Numbered from the stretch's first letter, positions 1 to 9,164 are shown. The stretch is DNA of 37,238 nt from CAYOPZ01 sp964406005 (GCA_964406005.1 CAYOPZ010000030.1:1-37238), one strand, 5' to 3'. Notes: generated by a model not told the origin, from the sequence alone. Made by a program: numbers and translations.

Positions 1-2
1 GT

Positions 3-629
3 GAGGGTACACTCTTTGACTCTGAGACCTACACGCTAACGGTAAATGCCGTCAATGATGCACCGGTACTCATCGAATTATCAAATAACAATATCGATGA
101 GAATGTTGCAATAGGAACTGTTGTCGGAATATTTTCAACATCTGATCCCGATGTCAGTGACACTCACACATATGGATTTGTATCAGATGGAGGAGATAAA
201 GATACTGGTAATGATTCATTTGATATAATTGATGATACTCTAAAAACCAGGGTGGAGATTGACTTTGAGGTTATAAACAGCTATTCAATACTTGTTCAAT
301 CCGATGACGGGAATGGGGGAACAATTAGTCAACAGTTTATAATAACTGTAAATGATTTGGATGAAACGTCTATAGGTAAAATTGAAAATAAAATTTCATT
401 CGAGTTGTATCCGAATCCCGCTCAAGACGAACTTACAATTGATATCGTTAATCCGGAAAATAAGGAGTTGCTGTTAGAGATTAACAGCTATTCGGGAGCA
501 GTTGTATATTCTGAAGTCATTGTACAAGGGAAAACAGTTAATATCTCCGAATTTTCTACCGGCCTTTATTTTGTGAGAATTAGTGGTGAGGAAATATACA
601 GAGTTTGGAAAGTAATCATAGAGGAATAG
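3..629 (+). CDS. Secreted cadherin-repeat protein with type IX sorting domain (3' end only)
   Basis: The frame is open from base 3 to the TAG at 627-629, so this is the C-terminal part of a longer protein whose start lies before the window. The visible part holds one tandem cadherin-like unit: an end (YTLTVNAVNDAP), then a full repeat with DENVAIGTVVG, STSDPDVSDTHTY and a closing VNDLDE. The last ~75 residues (YPNPAQDELTID ... GLYFVRISG ... KVIIEE) are a typical type A sorting domain of the Bacteroidetes type IX secretion system, which directs export across the outer membrane and cell-surface attachment. The first Met in this frame is at 252, but coding clearly continues upstream of it. The stretch is richer in A and T than the genes that follow. 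Role: probably adhesion or surface display; ligand unknown. Confidence 0.88.
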   Translation, partial: EGTLFDSETYTLTVNAVNDAPVLIELSNNNIDENVAIGTVVGIFSTSDPDVSDTHTYGFVSDGGDKDTGNDSFDIIDDTLKTRVEIDFEVINSYSILVQSDDGNGGTISQQFIITVNDLDETSIGKIENKISFELYPNPAQDELTIDIVNPENKELLLEINSYSGAVVYSEVIVQGKTVNISEFSTGLYFVRISGEEIYRVWKVIIEE

Positions 630-655
630 AAACAAATAAAACAGTTGACATTTGA

Positions 656-1864
656 TTATTTTAATTCACCGTCACTGTCGAGCTTGAGCAGCATACTGGT
701 ACGGCCGCCTCCGAGATTAACGGTGCCCGTAAGTGCATATCCTCCTTCGCTGGTATAGCATAGCCCCTTGCCAGCCTGGTAACCTTTGGATCCGTATTCC
801 TGCCACTGCAGTACTTGCAGATCGGTCCCGATCCTTGCAAAATAGATATTGTAATCATTCTGCAGGGACCGCCAGCCGCATAAAGCCAGGACATTTCCTT
901 CTGCCGGGATCATGTCCTCTCCGTAAGCCGACGCCTGGTCTTCCAGGTAAACAGAATCCCCTATTGACATGATTTCATTTTCACCACCGGAGAGCTCCAG
1001 GCGGGCGAGGAAAATCCGGGATTGGCCAGATAGGGGGTTATTTTCATTTCCGAGTATGAATATATCTCCGGATGAATGCTGAACGATCTCCCTTCCTTCC
1101 AGGTCATATTGTCCTTCCACCCTGAGTTCGGTGATCCCCTTGCCGTTGAGATTGGAATTCAGTATCAGCAAACGGGAAGATCCGGAACCACTTACCGGTG
1201 ATGTGGTACCGACAAGTAATATCCGGTTATTATATTCGAGCAGGGAAGCCCCCATATCGTTAAATCCGAAGAAGCCGGCCTCCTGCATCCACAGGGAATC
1301 ACCGTCGGCAGTTGTCTTGAACAGCAGGGCCTTGTTTTCTCCGGAGACATTTTCAACATGGCCCGTAAGGATCAGCCCTCCATCCTGGCTGCGGACAACC
1401 TTGCTGAATTCCATTTCCGGGTAGCCGCTGAAGGTACGCTGCCAGGAAAGCTGGCCTGTGCCGCCGATGCTGGAGAGATAGCCGTATTTTTTTCCCCCGG
1501 TTACAGAGTACCCTGCGATAATGAACCCATTTCCCGACTGGATGATACTATTGCCCTGCTCATCTCCGTCAGTCCCGTTTTCTAGGGGTGAGGTAGCGGC
1601 CTGCCTCCCGAATTCATCGGTCATGATGACCTGGATATCCCTGTTTCCGGCCTGGCCCGAAGGATCTGTGTAGTTCACCAGTATTTCGTATCCGCCGTCC
1701 AGCGTCTGGATCACCTCCATCCCTGAATTGTCGGGAATACCCAGAGGATAGTATTTCAGGAAACTGTCCGCCTGGATCTCTGAAATCGAATATTCATTAC
1801 ATGCAGTGAACAGGAAGGCAATGATCCCGATAAGAATAATAAATATGCGCCTGCCAATGAACAT
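656..1864 (-). CDS. Lipoprotein with propeller-like repeats
   Basis: Starting at the ATG at 1862-1864 gives 402 residues that begin with a basic/hydrophobic signal (FIGRRIFIILIGIIAFLFTAC) and a lipobox Cys. The longer reading to 1975 would add 37 residues overlapping the previous gene and hide this signal peptide, so I reject it. The body repeats units such as TLDGGYEILV, SQDGGLILTGH and TSEGGYALTGTV, the pattern of bacterial beta-propellers of the delta-60/PQQ-like kind. The stop of the upstream gene is 11 bases away, and this is the last gene of a four-gene minus-strand operon. Likely an envelope lipoprotein and binding partner of the barrel or WD40 protein encoded upstream. That role is inferred; no catalytic motif is visible. 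Confidence 0.75.
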   Translation of the reverse strand: MFIGRRIFIILIGIIAFLFTACNEYSISEIQADSFLKYYPLGIPDNSGMEVIQTLDGGYEILVNYTDPSGQAGNRDIQVIMTDEFGRQAATSPLENGTDGDEQGNSIIQSGNGFIIAGYSVTGGKKYGYLSSIGGTGQLSWQRTFSGYPEMEFSKVVRSQDGGLILTGHVENVSGENKALLFKTTADGDSLWMQEAGFFGFNDMGASLLEYNNRILLVGTTSPVSGSGSSRLLILNSNLNGKGITELRVEGQYDLEGREIVQHSSGDIFILGNENNPLSGQSRIFLARLELSGGENEIMSIGDSVYLEDQASAYGEDMIPAEGNVLALCGWRSLQNDYNIYFARIGTDLQVLQWQEYGSKGYQAGKGLCYTSEGGYALTGTVNLGGGRTSMLLKLDSDGELK

Positions 1865-1875
1865 TTGATTTTTAC

Positions 1876-2925
1876 CTACCTTATTTTTTTGATCCAGTAA
1901 ATGCTTTTGACAATTCCCGCCCTGACCGTGGCCTGGCTCAATCTGAAATCGGAATCGACCCACCCGTTTGACCACAAATTGCCCTGATCAAAACGATTCG
2001 CGCCTGGTGCCATGACATTGTTCATCGGATGAAGATAATCCCCCTCAATGAACAGATAATATTTATTAAAATTCATTTTCAGACCCAGCCCTCCTCCCAG
2101 GTAATAATAAATATTCTGCCTGTATGCGAGATGGTCGCGCTTGATGTTCTCCGAGGTATTTAATATCTCGTTTGTTTCAGGATCAAGCCGTTCGATCCGG
2201 CTTTCAGTACCGGCAGAAAACAGGTGAGCCAATGCTCCCCCGGTTTTGATGTAGGGCTGCAATTGTTTCCCGTTAAGGAAAGTAAGCCTCAGGAACAAAG
2301 GGATACGTACCTCTGCATGGTGCTCTGCCTGCTCAATTCTGTAAATTCCGTTAACCGGTTTCCTGTGTTTAAGCTGAAAAGTATATTTGCGGATCGCCGG
2401 CTGGATTCCGATGGAAATCAGCGGGTTTATCGGGATTCCCAGGTGGATCCCTGCTGAGATCCCGGGACCTTTTCCTGAGTAAACAAACTGATCCTGAAAC
2501 GGATTGTACGGTTCTGTTATATGACCCTGAGTGAATACCGGACCCGTAAAGACGCCAAGTTCAAGGATCTTTCTCACCCTGAAACTTTCATAAAGGAACC
2601 TGAAGTCGGCCAGGTCATTTACGGCCGGTCTGTATTCCGGATATTCTTTCAGCAAGGTCAGCATGATCTCTTCTGCCTCTTCCACATCATCATTCAGATA
2701 TTGGGACAGCACGATGAGCCGGTACGCGTTCTGTTTGTTTTCAGGGGAGTAACTCTCGAGGCAGTCATTCAGTAAGGCCGGGATGTCTTCGAAAATCCCC
2801 GAGTTGAACAGGACTTCTGCATCATCGAGCCTTGACAGACAATCTTCCTCCTGTCCAGGGGCCAGTAAGGGAAGGCACAATAAACCGGTACAAAGAAGAA
2901 CAGGCCTGAGAACTCCTTTCATCAT
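1876..2925 (-). CDS. TPR-like plus outer-membrane beta-barrel protein
   Basis: 349 residues. A signal peptide covers about residues 1-24 (VLLCTGLLCLPLLAPGQ). Residues ~25-115 look like a helical TPR-type region (ALLNDCLES, LIVLSQYLNDDVEEAEEIMLTLLKEYPEYRPA). From ~118 on there are alternating strands typical of the PorT/OmpW-like outer-membrane barrels of Bacteroidetes (LELGVFTGPVF, ISAGIHLGIPINPLISIGIQ, YYLGGGLGLKMNF, ATVRAGIVKSIYW). Its ATG overlaps the end of the nSTAND gene by 4 bases (ATGA), so translation is probably coupled. The same TPR-plus-barrel layout occurs in many uncharacterised Bacteroidetes proteins. In this operon it may be the outer-membrane end of a trans-envelope assembly; that is inference. 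Confidence 0.75.
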   Translation of the reverse strand: MMKGVLRPVLLCTGLLCLPLLAPGQEEDCLSRLDDAEVLFNSGIFEDIPALLNDCLESYSPENKQNAYRLIVLSQYLNDDVEEAEEIMLTLLKEYPEYRPAVNDLADFRFLYESFRVRKILELGVFTGPVFTQGHITEPYNPFQDQFVYSGKGPGISAGIHLGIPINPLISIGIQPAIRKYTFQLKHRKPVNGIYRIEQAEHHAEVRIPLFLRLTFLNGKQLQPYIKTGGALAHLFSAGTESRIERLDPETNEILNTSENIKRDHLAYRQNIYYYLGGGLGLKMNFNKYYLFIEGDYLHPMNNVMAPGANRFDQGNLWSNGWVDSDFRLSQATVRAGIVKSIYWIKKIR

Positions 2926-5900
2926 TGATTGCAGGTTTCTTCATAAGGTACCTCGTCCCCGATGTAATTCCTCCATTCCAGCCTTGTCATATTCCTGCTG
3001 ATATTGGGGCAGATGTAACCGGCCAGATCAGTCATCAGGGCGGACTGCCCGACGAGTGAATTTGTACCGTTGCTTCCGATGACCAGATGTCTGCCGTTAT
3101 CGGTGAAAGCTACGGAATAAATGAAACCATCCATGTTGGCCGCTTCGATGGAGGGCTGGTTGAGATTTTGAAGGTCAAGTACATATACTCTTCCGTCGGT
3201 GCTCGCAGTGGCGATATATTTTCCGGACGGATCCATCTGGATCTCGATGATCCTTGCCTGGTGCAGCTTTCTGCGGAAGATCTGTTGAAAGCTGTCCATT
3301 GACCAGATCCTGACATTACCCCGCTGGTCCCCACAGATGAGCAGGTTATCCTGTTCACGGAAGAGTATGCTCAGTATCTGGTTCCCCGGATCGTTGAAGA
3401 GTTCCATGGGAACCTCATTCCCCGTGGTCTGGTAAAGCAGGAGTTTCCCGTCCCGGGTGCCCGCGGCGACCCATCTGTCGTCCGCTGAAATGGCAAGTGA
3501 CAGTGCCGGATTCTTCAATGTACTGAAAGTCTGCATTTTCCCTGTTTGCAGGTCCCATTTCAGGATGAAATTGTCCGTACCGCTGCTCAGCATCTCCGTG
3601 TTATTGTTGAAAAAGGCAATCGCCCTGACCCTGTTCTGGTGTGCGTTCAGCAACTTTGGCTTAAGGTTTTGGGCTGCAAGGTCGAACAGTTGCATGCCTT
3701 CCCCTTCGGCGCCGCAAACCAGCCATTTTTCATCCTTGCTGACGGCAACGATACGGTTGATGGTATTGTTTCTTATGATTACTTCCGATTCGGGATTTTC
3801 TCCGTTGAGTGTCCAACGGATCAGGCGGCCGTCACTTCCTGCACTGAAAAGCCATTTGTTCTCCGGACAGAATATAAGGGACCTGACGGATGAGGTGTGC
3901 CCGGAGTAGACGACTTGGTAATTCACATCCATATCTTCAAGGGCAAGGCGGAGCCCCTGGAAGATCCCTGCCTGGTTTTCCGGTCCTTCGTATCGTTGAT
4001 TAAACTGATACGCCTGGTATGCAATGAGCGCCTTCAGCTCGTTGTCATCTTTGATCTCCTCTGAGTTGACTGCAAGGGACTGGGCCAGTAAAACCATATT
4101 TGACCGGAATGTTTCCGCCTGTTCCTGCTCGATCCTGGCTTTTTCTTCCAGGGCGGCATCCGTGGACTGCCTTGCCGTAATCAGGTCGGTGCTTACCTCC
4201 TCGAGGTTCTGCTGAACCTCCTCGGTTTGCTGTACGGCCCTGTCGGCCGTAATCCTTGCTACATCCCTTTCATCGGAAGCCACCAGGAAATTGGCCTCCA
4301 CTATGGCTTTCTGCTCTTCAAGCTCGTCGGCATATTGCAGCGCAAGGTTTTTCTGTTTTTCGGCTTCCATGGCATTTTCCTCAGCCCTTTCGCGCTGGAT
4401 TTCTGCTTCATTCCTGGACCTGTCTGCCACACTTTTAAGGTGAAGGCTGTTTACCATAAAGCCTATGGCAATCACTGCTGCAATTGCAAGAACAATGGCA
4501 AACCACCAGGCTCTTCGGATTTCCCTTCTCCGAGCATGTTCTTTTTCCGCTTCCTCTTCATTATAGGATGCTTCGCTCACGGCAAGGAACCTTATGCTGC
4601 GGGCGTATGCGGGATGGTACTGCGAAGCCCATACCTCATTTGGCTGGAATTTGTCGCGCCATTTGATGGCGAATATGAGTTCCGGAGGGCGCCATGGCCC
4701 GGATTTGCCTGACTGGTATAATGCCGATGCTTCAACCAGTCTAAGATACAGCTGCTCTGCATCGGATTCTTCTTCGATCCAGCCTTTCAGCCTTTTCCAG
4801 TTTCGCATCACGGCTTCATGCGAGATATCCAGTACAGACTCGTGGGTCAGTTCGTCTGCGATATCGGGTGTGATAAAGGAATTTCCCTGGGCCCTGAAAA
4901 GATTGGCGACGCGCATTACCTCTGTTTTGTCTTTCTTACTGATCTTCAAGATGTTATTAACCGAGGTCGGTCTCCGGATGCCTTTGTTATCCGCACCGGA
5001 TTCAGTAATGGTCTGGAACATCCGCTTGCAAGTCAGCTTTTCTTTTTCTGTAAGTTGTTCGTACAGTTCCTCTGCATGAAGCGAAATGGCGCCCTCGAGC
5101 CCCCCGATGGTTTTGTAATCATAAATGCTGATGGGCTGGTCAGATTTGCCTTTGCTTGTCCAGTAATTATAAAGTCTCATCATCAGGTGCTGGAGTACGG
5201 GCAACTGATCGGGTTTATCACCGATATGGTTGAGGATTTCCTGCAGAACTTCCGGGTTAATCCTGGCCTTTGTCTGTGACAACGGTTTGAGGATGGCTGA
5301 ACGGTATGCATCGCGGGCCATCTGTGGGACCAGGTAATGGCTGAGATTGATGTAGTCGGTAAGGATCTGGTAATTCGAACAGCTTCCGACAAAATCAGAA
5401 CGGATGCAGATGATCACGTAAACCGGGACCTTTTTCTGCTCAAGCGCATCTATCAGGAGATTGATCAACTGGAGGGATTCGTCGATGTCCGATTCTTTCC
5501 TGTCGATCCCTGCAGTAAAGCGGAACAGCTCTTCGAACTGGTCGATGACGATCAGTATATTTTCCTTTTTGTAATTCTCGATGTTTTTAACAATGGTGCT
5601 GATCTCAAGCCCTTTCTTTGTGAACAGTGCATAATTCAGGTTGATCTCCGACTCGATCTGTTCGGGGGTTTTTCCTTCTGAGGCAAAGCTTTCGGTAAGG
5701 CTGACAGACAGGCTTTCAAGGGGGGAATAACCCGGGTGCATGCTGGCGATCTTCCAACGGCTGCCGGCCTCATACAGATAACCGCCGTACAACTGGGGAA
5801 CGATCCCGCAATTGACCAGGGAGGACTTACCGCTTCCCGAAGGGCCGATGACTGCAACAAACCTGTTTTTTGTCAGCAGTTCCAGGACTTTTTCGCTCTG

Positions 5901-6026
5901 GCCTTCACGTCCGTAGAACAAATGCTTTTCCCTCAGGTTAAATGGCCTTAATCCGGGGTAGGGATTCCGGGTCGCCGGGTCCACATCTCCTGCCGGCTGC
6001 TGGTTTATGGATAACGTCTTGCCCAT
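2922..6026 (-). CDS. nSTAND ATPase with transmembrane segment, coiled coil and WD40 propeller
   Basis: 1034 residues. The N-terminus carries the nSTAND1 signature NPYPGLRPF (21-29) and FYGRE (37-41). The Walker A loop is GPSGSGKSS (61-69, Lys67) and the Walker B segment is ILIVIDQFEELFR (157-169). A winged-helix/helical part follows to ~480. One transmembrane helix (about 506-527, AWWFAIVLAIAAVIAIGF) leads into a long charged coiled coil (~530-645). The C-terminal third (~690-1000) reads as seven WD40 blades (e.g. HTSSVRSLIF ... SAGSDGRLIRW). With the ATPase in the cytosol, a single-pass layout puts the WD40 domain in the periplasm, next to the products of the two following genes. Such proteins are signal-responsive NTPase switches; the trigger and output here are unknown. 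It is translationally coupled to the barrel gene and lies 3 bases after the TIR-like gene. Confidence 0.87.
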   Translation of the reverse strand: MGKTLSINQQPAGDVDPATRNPYPGLRPFNLREKHLFYGREGQSEKVLELLTKNRFVAVIGPSGSGKSSLVNCGIVPQLYGGYLYEAGSRWKIASMHPGYSPLESLSVSLTESFASEGKTPEQIESEINLNYALFTKKGLEISTIVKNIENYKKENILIVIDQFEELFRFTAGIDRKESDIDESLQLINLLIDALEQKKVPVYVIICIRSDFVGSCSNYQILTDYINLSHYLVPQMARDAYRSAILKPLSQTKARINPEVLQEILNHIGDKPDQLPVLQHLMMRLYNYWTSKGKSDQPISIYDYKTIGGLEGAISLHAEELYEQLTEKEKLTCKRMFQTITESGADNKGIRRPTSVNNILKISKKDKTEVMRVANLFRAQGNSFITPDIADELTHESVLDISHEAVMRNWKRLKGWIEEESDAEQLYLRLVEASALYQSGKSGPWRPPELIFAIKWRDKFQPNEVWASQYHPAYARSIRFLAVSEASYNEEEAEKEHARRREIRRAWWFAIVLAIAAVIAIGFMVNSLHLKSVADRSRNEAEIQRERAEENAMEAEKQKNLALQYADELEEQKAIVEANFLVASDERDVARITADRAVQQTEEVQQNLEEVSTDLITARQSTDAALEEKARIEQEQAETFRSNMVLLAQSLAVNSEEIKDDNELKALIAYQAYQFNQRYEGPENQAGIFQGLRLALEDMDVNYQVVYSGHTSSVRSLIFCPENKWLFSAGSDGRLIRWTLNGENPESEVIIRNNTINRIVAVSKDEKWLVCGAEGEGMQLFDLAAQNLKPKLLNAHQNRVRAIAFFNNNTEMLSSGTDNFILKWDLQTGKMQTFSTLKNPALSLAISADDRWVAAGTRDGKLLLYQTTGNEVPMELFNDPGNQILSILFREQDNLLICGDQRGNVRIWSMDSFQQIFRRKLHQARIIEIQMDPSGKYIATASTDGRVYVLDLQNLNQPSIEAANMDGFIYSVAFTDNGRHLVIGSNGTNSLVGQSALMTDLAGYICPNISRNMTRLEWRNYIGDEVPYEETCNQ

Positions 6027-6029
6027 TAA

Positions 6030-7484
6030 TCAACCTATGATTTTCTTAAGATGCTGCTTGAAAAAATCCTGGCTCATCAGTTCAGGGATGCTTAAATATA
6101 AGAAATCCTGGTATTTCTCGATATGATATACGGGATCTTCATGATAGATTACGGCTTTGAAGCTGAACGGATTATTGTGCTGGTTCCTGCCGGTTTTGAT
6201 GATTTCCTTTATAATGCTTTCATACCAGTAAACATTGTTCAACCCGTAATATACCAGTACGGCATCACAGCTGCGCAGGGTTTCGATGTGTGCCCTGATG
6301 AAATTCTCCTGCAGGTACAGGTCATGTGTCATAATGATATGCAGGGAATAGTTACGTAATTGAAAAGCAATCTCCAGGGCTTCCTGGTAGACGGATTTTT
6401 CATGTATCAGGTAGATAAATTTCTCTGCTGGGGGAGCTGTATTTGGTATGGAATACGGGATCCGGCGCTTCAGGGAGTTCAGGACAAAGTTCTTGAATTG
6501 TTCGAATGTGCCTGTGATAACTTCCGTATCCCAGTCGGAATAGCTGATCTGTTTTCTTATATGTTCTATGAATTTTTGCTGGGGGGTGTCCCTGATTTCA
6601 ATCTGTCCGGGAAGCCAGATGATCCTGCTGTGTTTTTTCTGAATCCCTATACTTCGCCTGTTTTCACCGCTCATGAACCGGGTGATCAGCTCATGTTCCT
6701 GTTCCAGCCTTGTCTTCCCCTTACTTTCGGTTTTTTCCCCTGAAACGCCTCCGATCATTTGAATGATCAGGTCGGAATACTCCAGCAGGTCGATGGTCGT
6801 ATCCCGGTCTGTTTCTTTCCGCTCGCTTCCTATGATTTCCGGGAGGACCTCCATGCCCATTTTATCGAGTTCATGGGTCAGGATTTGCCGCTGTCCTTCA
6901 AGATCAGGGCTTGTAAGGCCGATATAAACGATTGTCGGTTGCTTCCTGACCGTCCGTTTCTTTAATTTCACGTCTGCCCTGCTGGAAACCAGGTCGAGCA
7001 CATGCAGGAGTATATCCCAGTATTCCTTCTGGGTTGAACTGATATAGCCTCCCTGGTTCACCGGGCTTAATCCGATCCGGGAATAGAATTTAACGATCTT
7101 TTCGATCCTGATCTGAAGTATCTCCTGATCAAGGTTGTGTTCCCTCAGGAATAAAAGGGTTGTTTTCTGGGCTTGCAGGTAGTCGGGGAGTCCCTTAAGA
7201 TAGGCCAGCAGGTTGTTGAACTGGTCCCTGAGATTCTGGGTACGGCCGATTTCTTCGTGAATGATCACAAGAAAATAATCATAGTCTTTGAAAGCAGGTT
7301 CAGCAACATCTTCAGGAAATTCGACGAGATCGCTGCTGAGAGTGAATTCCCTGCCGGGACCGGGAAGCCTCATGGAGGCGGAAGAAATATTTTTCCTGAA
7401 ATCGTCGATCCAGTAACTGAAATTTTCATTCAGGCTTTTGTAAAAGGTGTCATGAACAATCAATATTTTCTCGGCGCCTTCCAT
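6030..7484 (-). CDS. Protein with tandem TIR-like/Rossmann-like domains (possible effector)
   Basis: 484 residues, no signal peptide or membrane helix, first gene of the four-gene minus-strand operon. Three consecutive alpha/beta units can be read. Residues ~5-170 start EKILIVHDTF and contain DYDYFLVIIHEE. Residues ~180-325 start PTIVYIGLTSPDLEGQRQIL and contain EYSDLIIQMIGG and LEQEHELI, much like the TIR-related DUF4062 pattern. Residues ~355-450 start KFIYLIHEKSVYQEAL and contain SCDAVLVYYG. TIR and TIR-like domains in bacteria often hydrolyse NAD or make cyclic nucleotide signals, and they often partner with STAND ATPases. I cannot confirm a catalytic Glu in any unit, so scaffolding is equally possible. 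A -7 promoter box lies 42 bases upstream of the ATG. Confidence 0.6.
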   Translation of the reverse strand: MEGAEKILIVHDTFYKSLNENFSYWIDDFRKNISSASMRLPGPGREFTLSSDLVEFPEDVAEPAFKDYDYFLVIIHEEIGRTQNLRDQFNNLLAYLKGLPDYLQAQKTTLLFLREHNLDQEILQIRIEKIVKFYSRIGLSPVNQGGYISSTQKEYWDILLHVLDLVSSRADVKLKKRTVRKQPTIVYIGLTSPDLEGQRQILTHELDKMGMEVLPEIIGSERKETDRDTTIDLLEYSDLIIQMIGGVSGEKTESKGKTRLEQEHELITRFMSGENRRSIGIQKKHSRIIWLPGQIEIRDTPQQKFIEHIRKQISYSDWDTEVITGTFEQFKNFVLNSLKRRIPYSIPNTAPPAEKFIYLIHEKSVYQEALEIAFQLRNYSLHIIMTHDLYLQENFIRAHIETLRSCDAVLVYYGLNNVYWYESIIKEIIKTGRNQHNNPFSFKAVIYHEDPVYHIEKYQDFLYLSIPELMSQDFFKQHLKKIIG

Positions 7485-7525
7485 CTTCGGTATCTGATTC
7501 TGAGAATCTCAATGTAAAATCATTT

Positions 7526-7533
7526 CAAAAATA
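7526..7533 (-). promoter_or_regulatory. -7 promoter box for the TIR-like/nSTAND operon
   Basis: On the minus strand this reads TATTTTTG, an exact match to the Bacteroidetes -7 consensus TAnnTTTG, 42 bases before the ATG at 7484. No TTTG or TTG is found 19-21 bases further upstream; a palindrome (7554-7569) sits at that place instead. This suggests a promoter that needs an activator. Confidence 0.45.
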
Positions 7534-7553
7534 CGAATTACTGGATAAATAAT

Positions 7554-7569
7554 GCCGGGGTATGTCCCG
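7554..7569. repeat. Short GC-rich palindrome, possible operator
   Basis: CCGGGG-TATG-TCCCGG is an inverted repeat in the 165-base divergent region between the nSTAND operon and the Fn3 lipoprotein gene. It starts about 20 bases upstream of the operon's -7 box, where the -33 element would be expected. It has no T-run in either direction and no gene runs into it, so it is unlikely to be a terminator. A regulator-binding site is the simplest reading. Confidence 0.35.
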
Positions 7570-7649
7570 GTATTGTAATTTTCATGAAAAACCCGTTAAC
7601 TTTATGGAATATAACTCCGGGTCTATTTTGCATCACAGAAATTCAGGTT

Positions 7650-9164
7650 ATGGGGATTAAAAAGCTCTATCTATTTATCGTTTTAAGCATTCTGCTTACG
7701 ACACAGGCATGTGAAAAGCAATTGCAGAAACGGATCATATTCCAGATCACTGGCATCGTCCTCGACAGGGACGTGGTGGCACAGGGTCAGGCGGTAAATA
7801 TTACCGCTACCTTTGAGATCACCGGCGGCACCACCAATCAGCGAAGTGTAGATGTGATATGGGAAAGCAGCGGGGGGATGTTTGAAGACCCGAACAGGCT
7901 GACAACCGTATGGACTGCTCCGGATGATTTTACAGGCGAAATGAAGATTACGCTAACAGCCAGTTTCATGGGACATACGGATGTGGCGGACATTGCCCTT
8001 AAAGTGGTGAAAACACCTGCATCAGGCTGGGGAAGCCTGTCTGGCTACCTGTTCACGGAGAGCCTCTCTCCCCTGAGCAATATACCTGTTGTGGCAAGCA
8101 CAGGGGAAGCAGATACCACGGACGGTAGCGGTTATTTTTATATTGCAGACCTGCCCCAGGGGAGCAATGGGATCAGCTTTTCTAACATCGCCTACAAATG
8201 GGCCACCAGCCTTTCGCCACAGGTGACCATTGCGAGCGGCAGCCACAATCACCTGGGCAATGTGATCTTTTACGTTAATGATCCCGCTGAGATAAGCGAA
8301 TATGAACAATTTCCCGGGCATCAGGCCATACTTCTTTTCTCTCATGAGAATCCGGACCTGGTCGACTTCCATGAACTGTACAGGGCGACGGATATCAATG
8401 GGAGCGGGGCCACCATGCTTACAACGATTGATCCGGAGCTGGAACAATTTAACGTTGAGGAAGCCGGCGACAATGCATTTTATGCGCTGAAATCCGTCCC
8501 CCTGAACGGTGAAACCAGTGATTTCTCTGCATGGACTTTTGTCGAATTCATCAACGTGATCGACCCGGATGCAAGCATATCATTCGTGGAATATGTTGAT
8601 TTCTTCAATGCCACCCTGCACTGGCAACTCACGGGTTATGAGGATTATTACAAGGGATTCCGGGTGGTGCAGGATACCGGTTCGGGCTGGGACAACCTGT
8701 CACCCCTGTTGCCTGTCAGCACTACTGAATTCGATCTGCAAACCATGCCGGGAATGGAAGAGGAATACTACATCCTTGCCATTTCCACGGATGATCTTTA
8801 CAATGAAACCCAGCCGGATGAACAAAAGGTCACCCTGCAGGTGCCCGGCATGGAGTACCCGGACAGTTTCCGGGGCGGCATTTACCAGGGATCAGACATA
8901 CGTCTGCTCTGGGAACCCATTGCCGGAAATAATGACTGGTATGACGGTTATGTACTGGACAAGAAGATCATTACGGATACCTTTACTTATGACTGGGAAG
9001 AAATGGTCAGGCTGACCAGCAGCATCACGGGCTCGTATATTGACGAGGAGGTCGATACGGGTAACGTTTACAAGTATAGGATCAGCACCGTAGCATACCC
9101 GGATCTGCCGTGGGAAGATGCTTTCTACTCGGATGTTGACAGCATCAGTATAAGTACGGAATAG
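7650..9164 (+). CDS. Lipoprotein with Ig/Fn3-like and carboxypeptidase-regulatory-like domains
   Basis: Starting at the ATG at 7650 gives 504 residues with a clean lipoprotein signal (KKLYLFIVLSILLTTQAC). A start at 7584 would bury this signal behind 22 residues and is less likely. After the lipid-anchored Cys come an Ig-like region (~30-120, ending DVADIALKVVKT), a carboxypeptidase-regulatory-like/CnaB-type unit (~125-200, GSLSGYLFTESLSPLSNIPV ... GYFYIADLPQG), and then several Fn3-like units with aromatic strand motifs (LHWQLTGYEDYYKGFRV, LLWEPIAGNNDWYDGYVL). It is probably an outer-membrane or periplasmic binding lipoprotein. It is transcribed away from the nSTAND operon and meets the exosortase gene tail to tail (18 bases apart). 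No enzyme motif is seen. Confidence 0.72.
   Translation: MGIKKLYLFIVLSILLTTQACEKQLQKRIIFQITGIVLDRDVVAQGQAVNITATFEITGGTTNQRSVDVIWESSGGMFEDPNRLTTVWTAPDDFTGEMKITLTASFMGHTDVADIALKVVKTPASGWGSLSGYLFTESLSPLSNIPVVASTGEADTTDGSGYFYIADLPQGSNGISFSNIAYKWATSLSPQVTIASGSHNHLGNVIFYVNDPAEISEYEQFPGHQAILLFSHENPDLVDFHELYRATDINGSGATMLTTIDPELEQFNVEEAGDNAFYALKSVPLNGETSDFSAWTFVEFINVIDPDASISFVEYVDFFNATLHWQLTGYEDYYKGFRVVQDTGSGWDNLSPLLPVSTTEFDLQTMPGMEEEYYILAISTDDLYNETQPDEQKVTLQVPGMEYPDSFRGGIYQGSDIRLLWEPIAGNNDWYDGYVLDKKIITDTFTYDWEEMVRLTSSITGSYIDEEVDTGNVYKYRISTVAYPDLPWEDAFYSDVDSISISTE

Noticed and set aside
661..972. Alternative frames opposite the propeller lipoprotein
   Set aside because: They are shadows of the real gene, without a start context or domain.
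1865..1975. Upstream start for the propeller lipoprotein
   Set aside because: It would overlap the preceding gene and bury a clear lipoprotein signal peptide.
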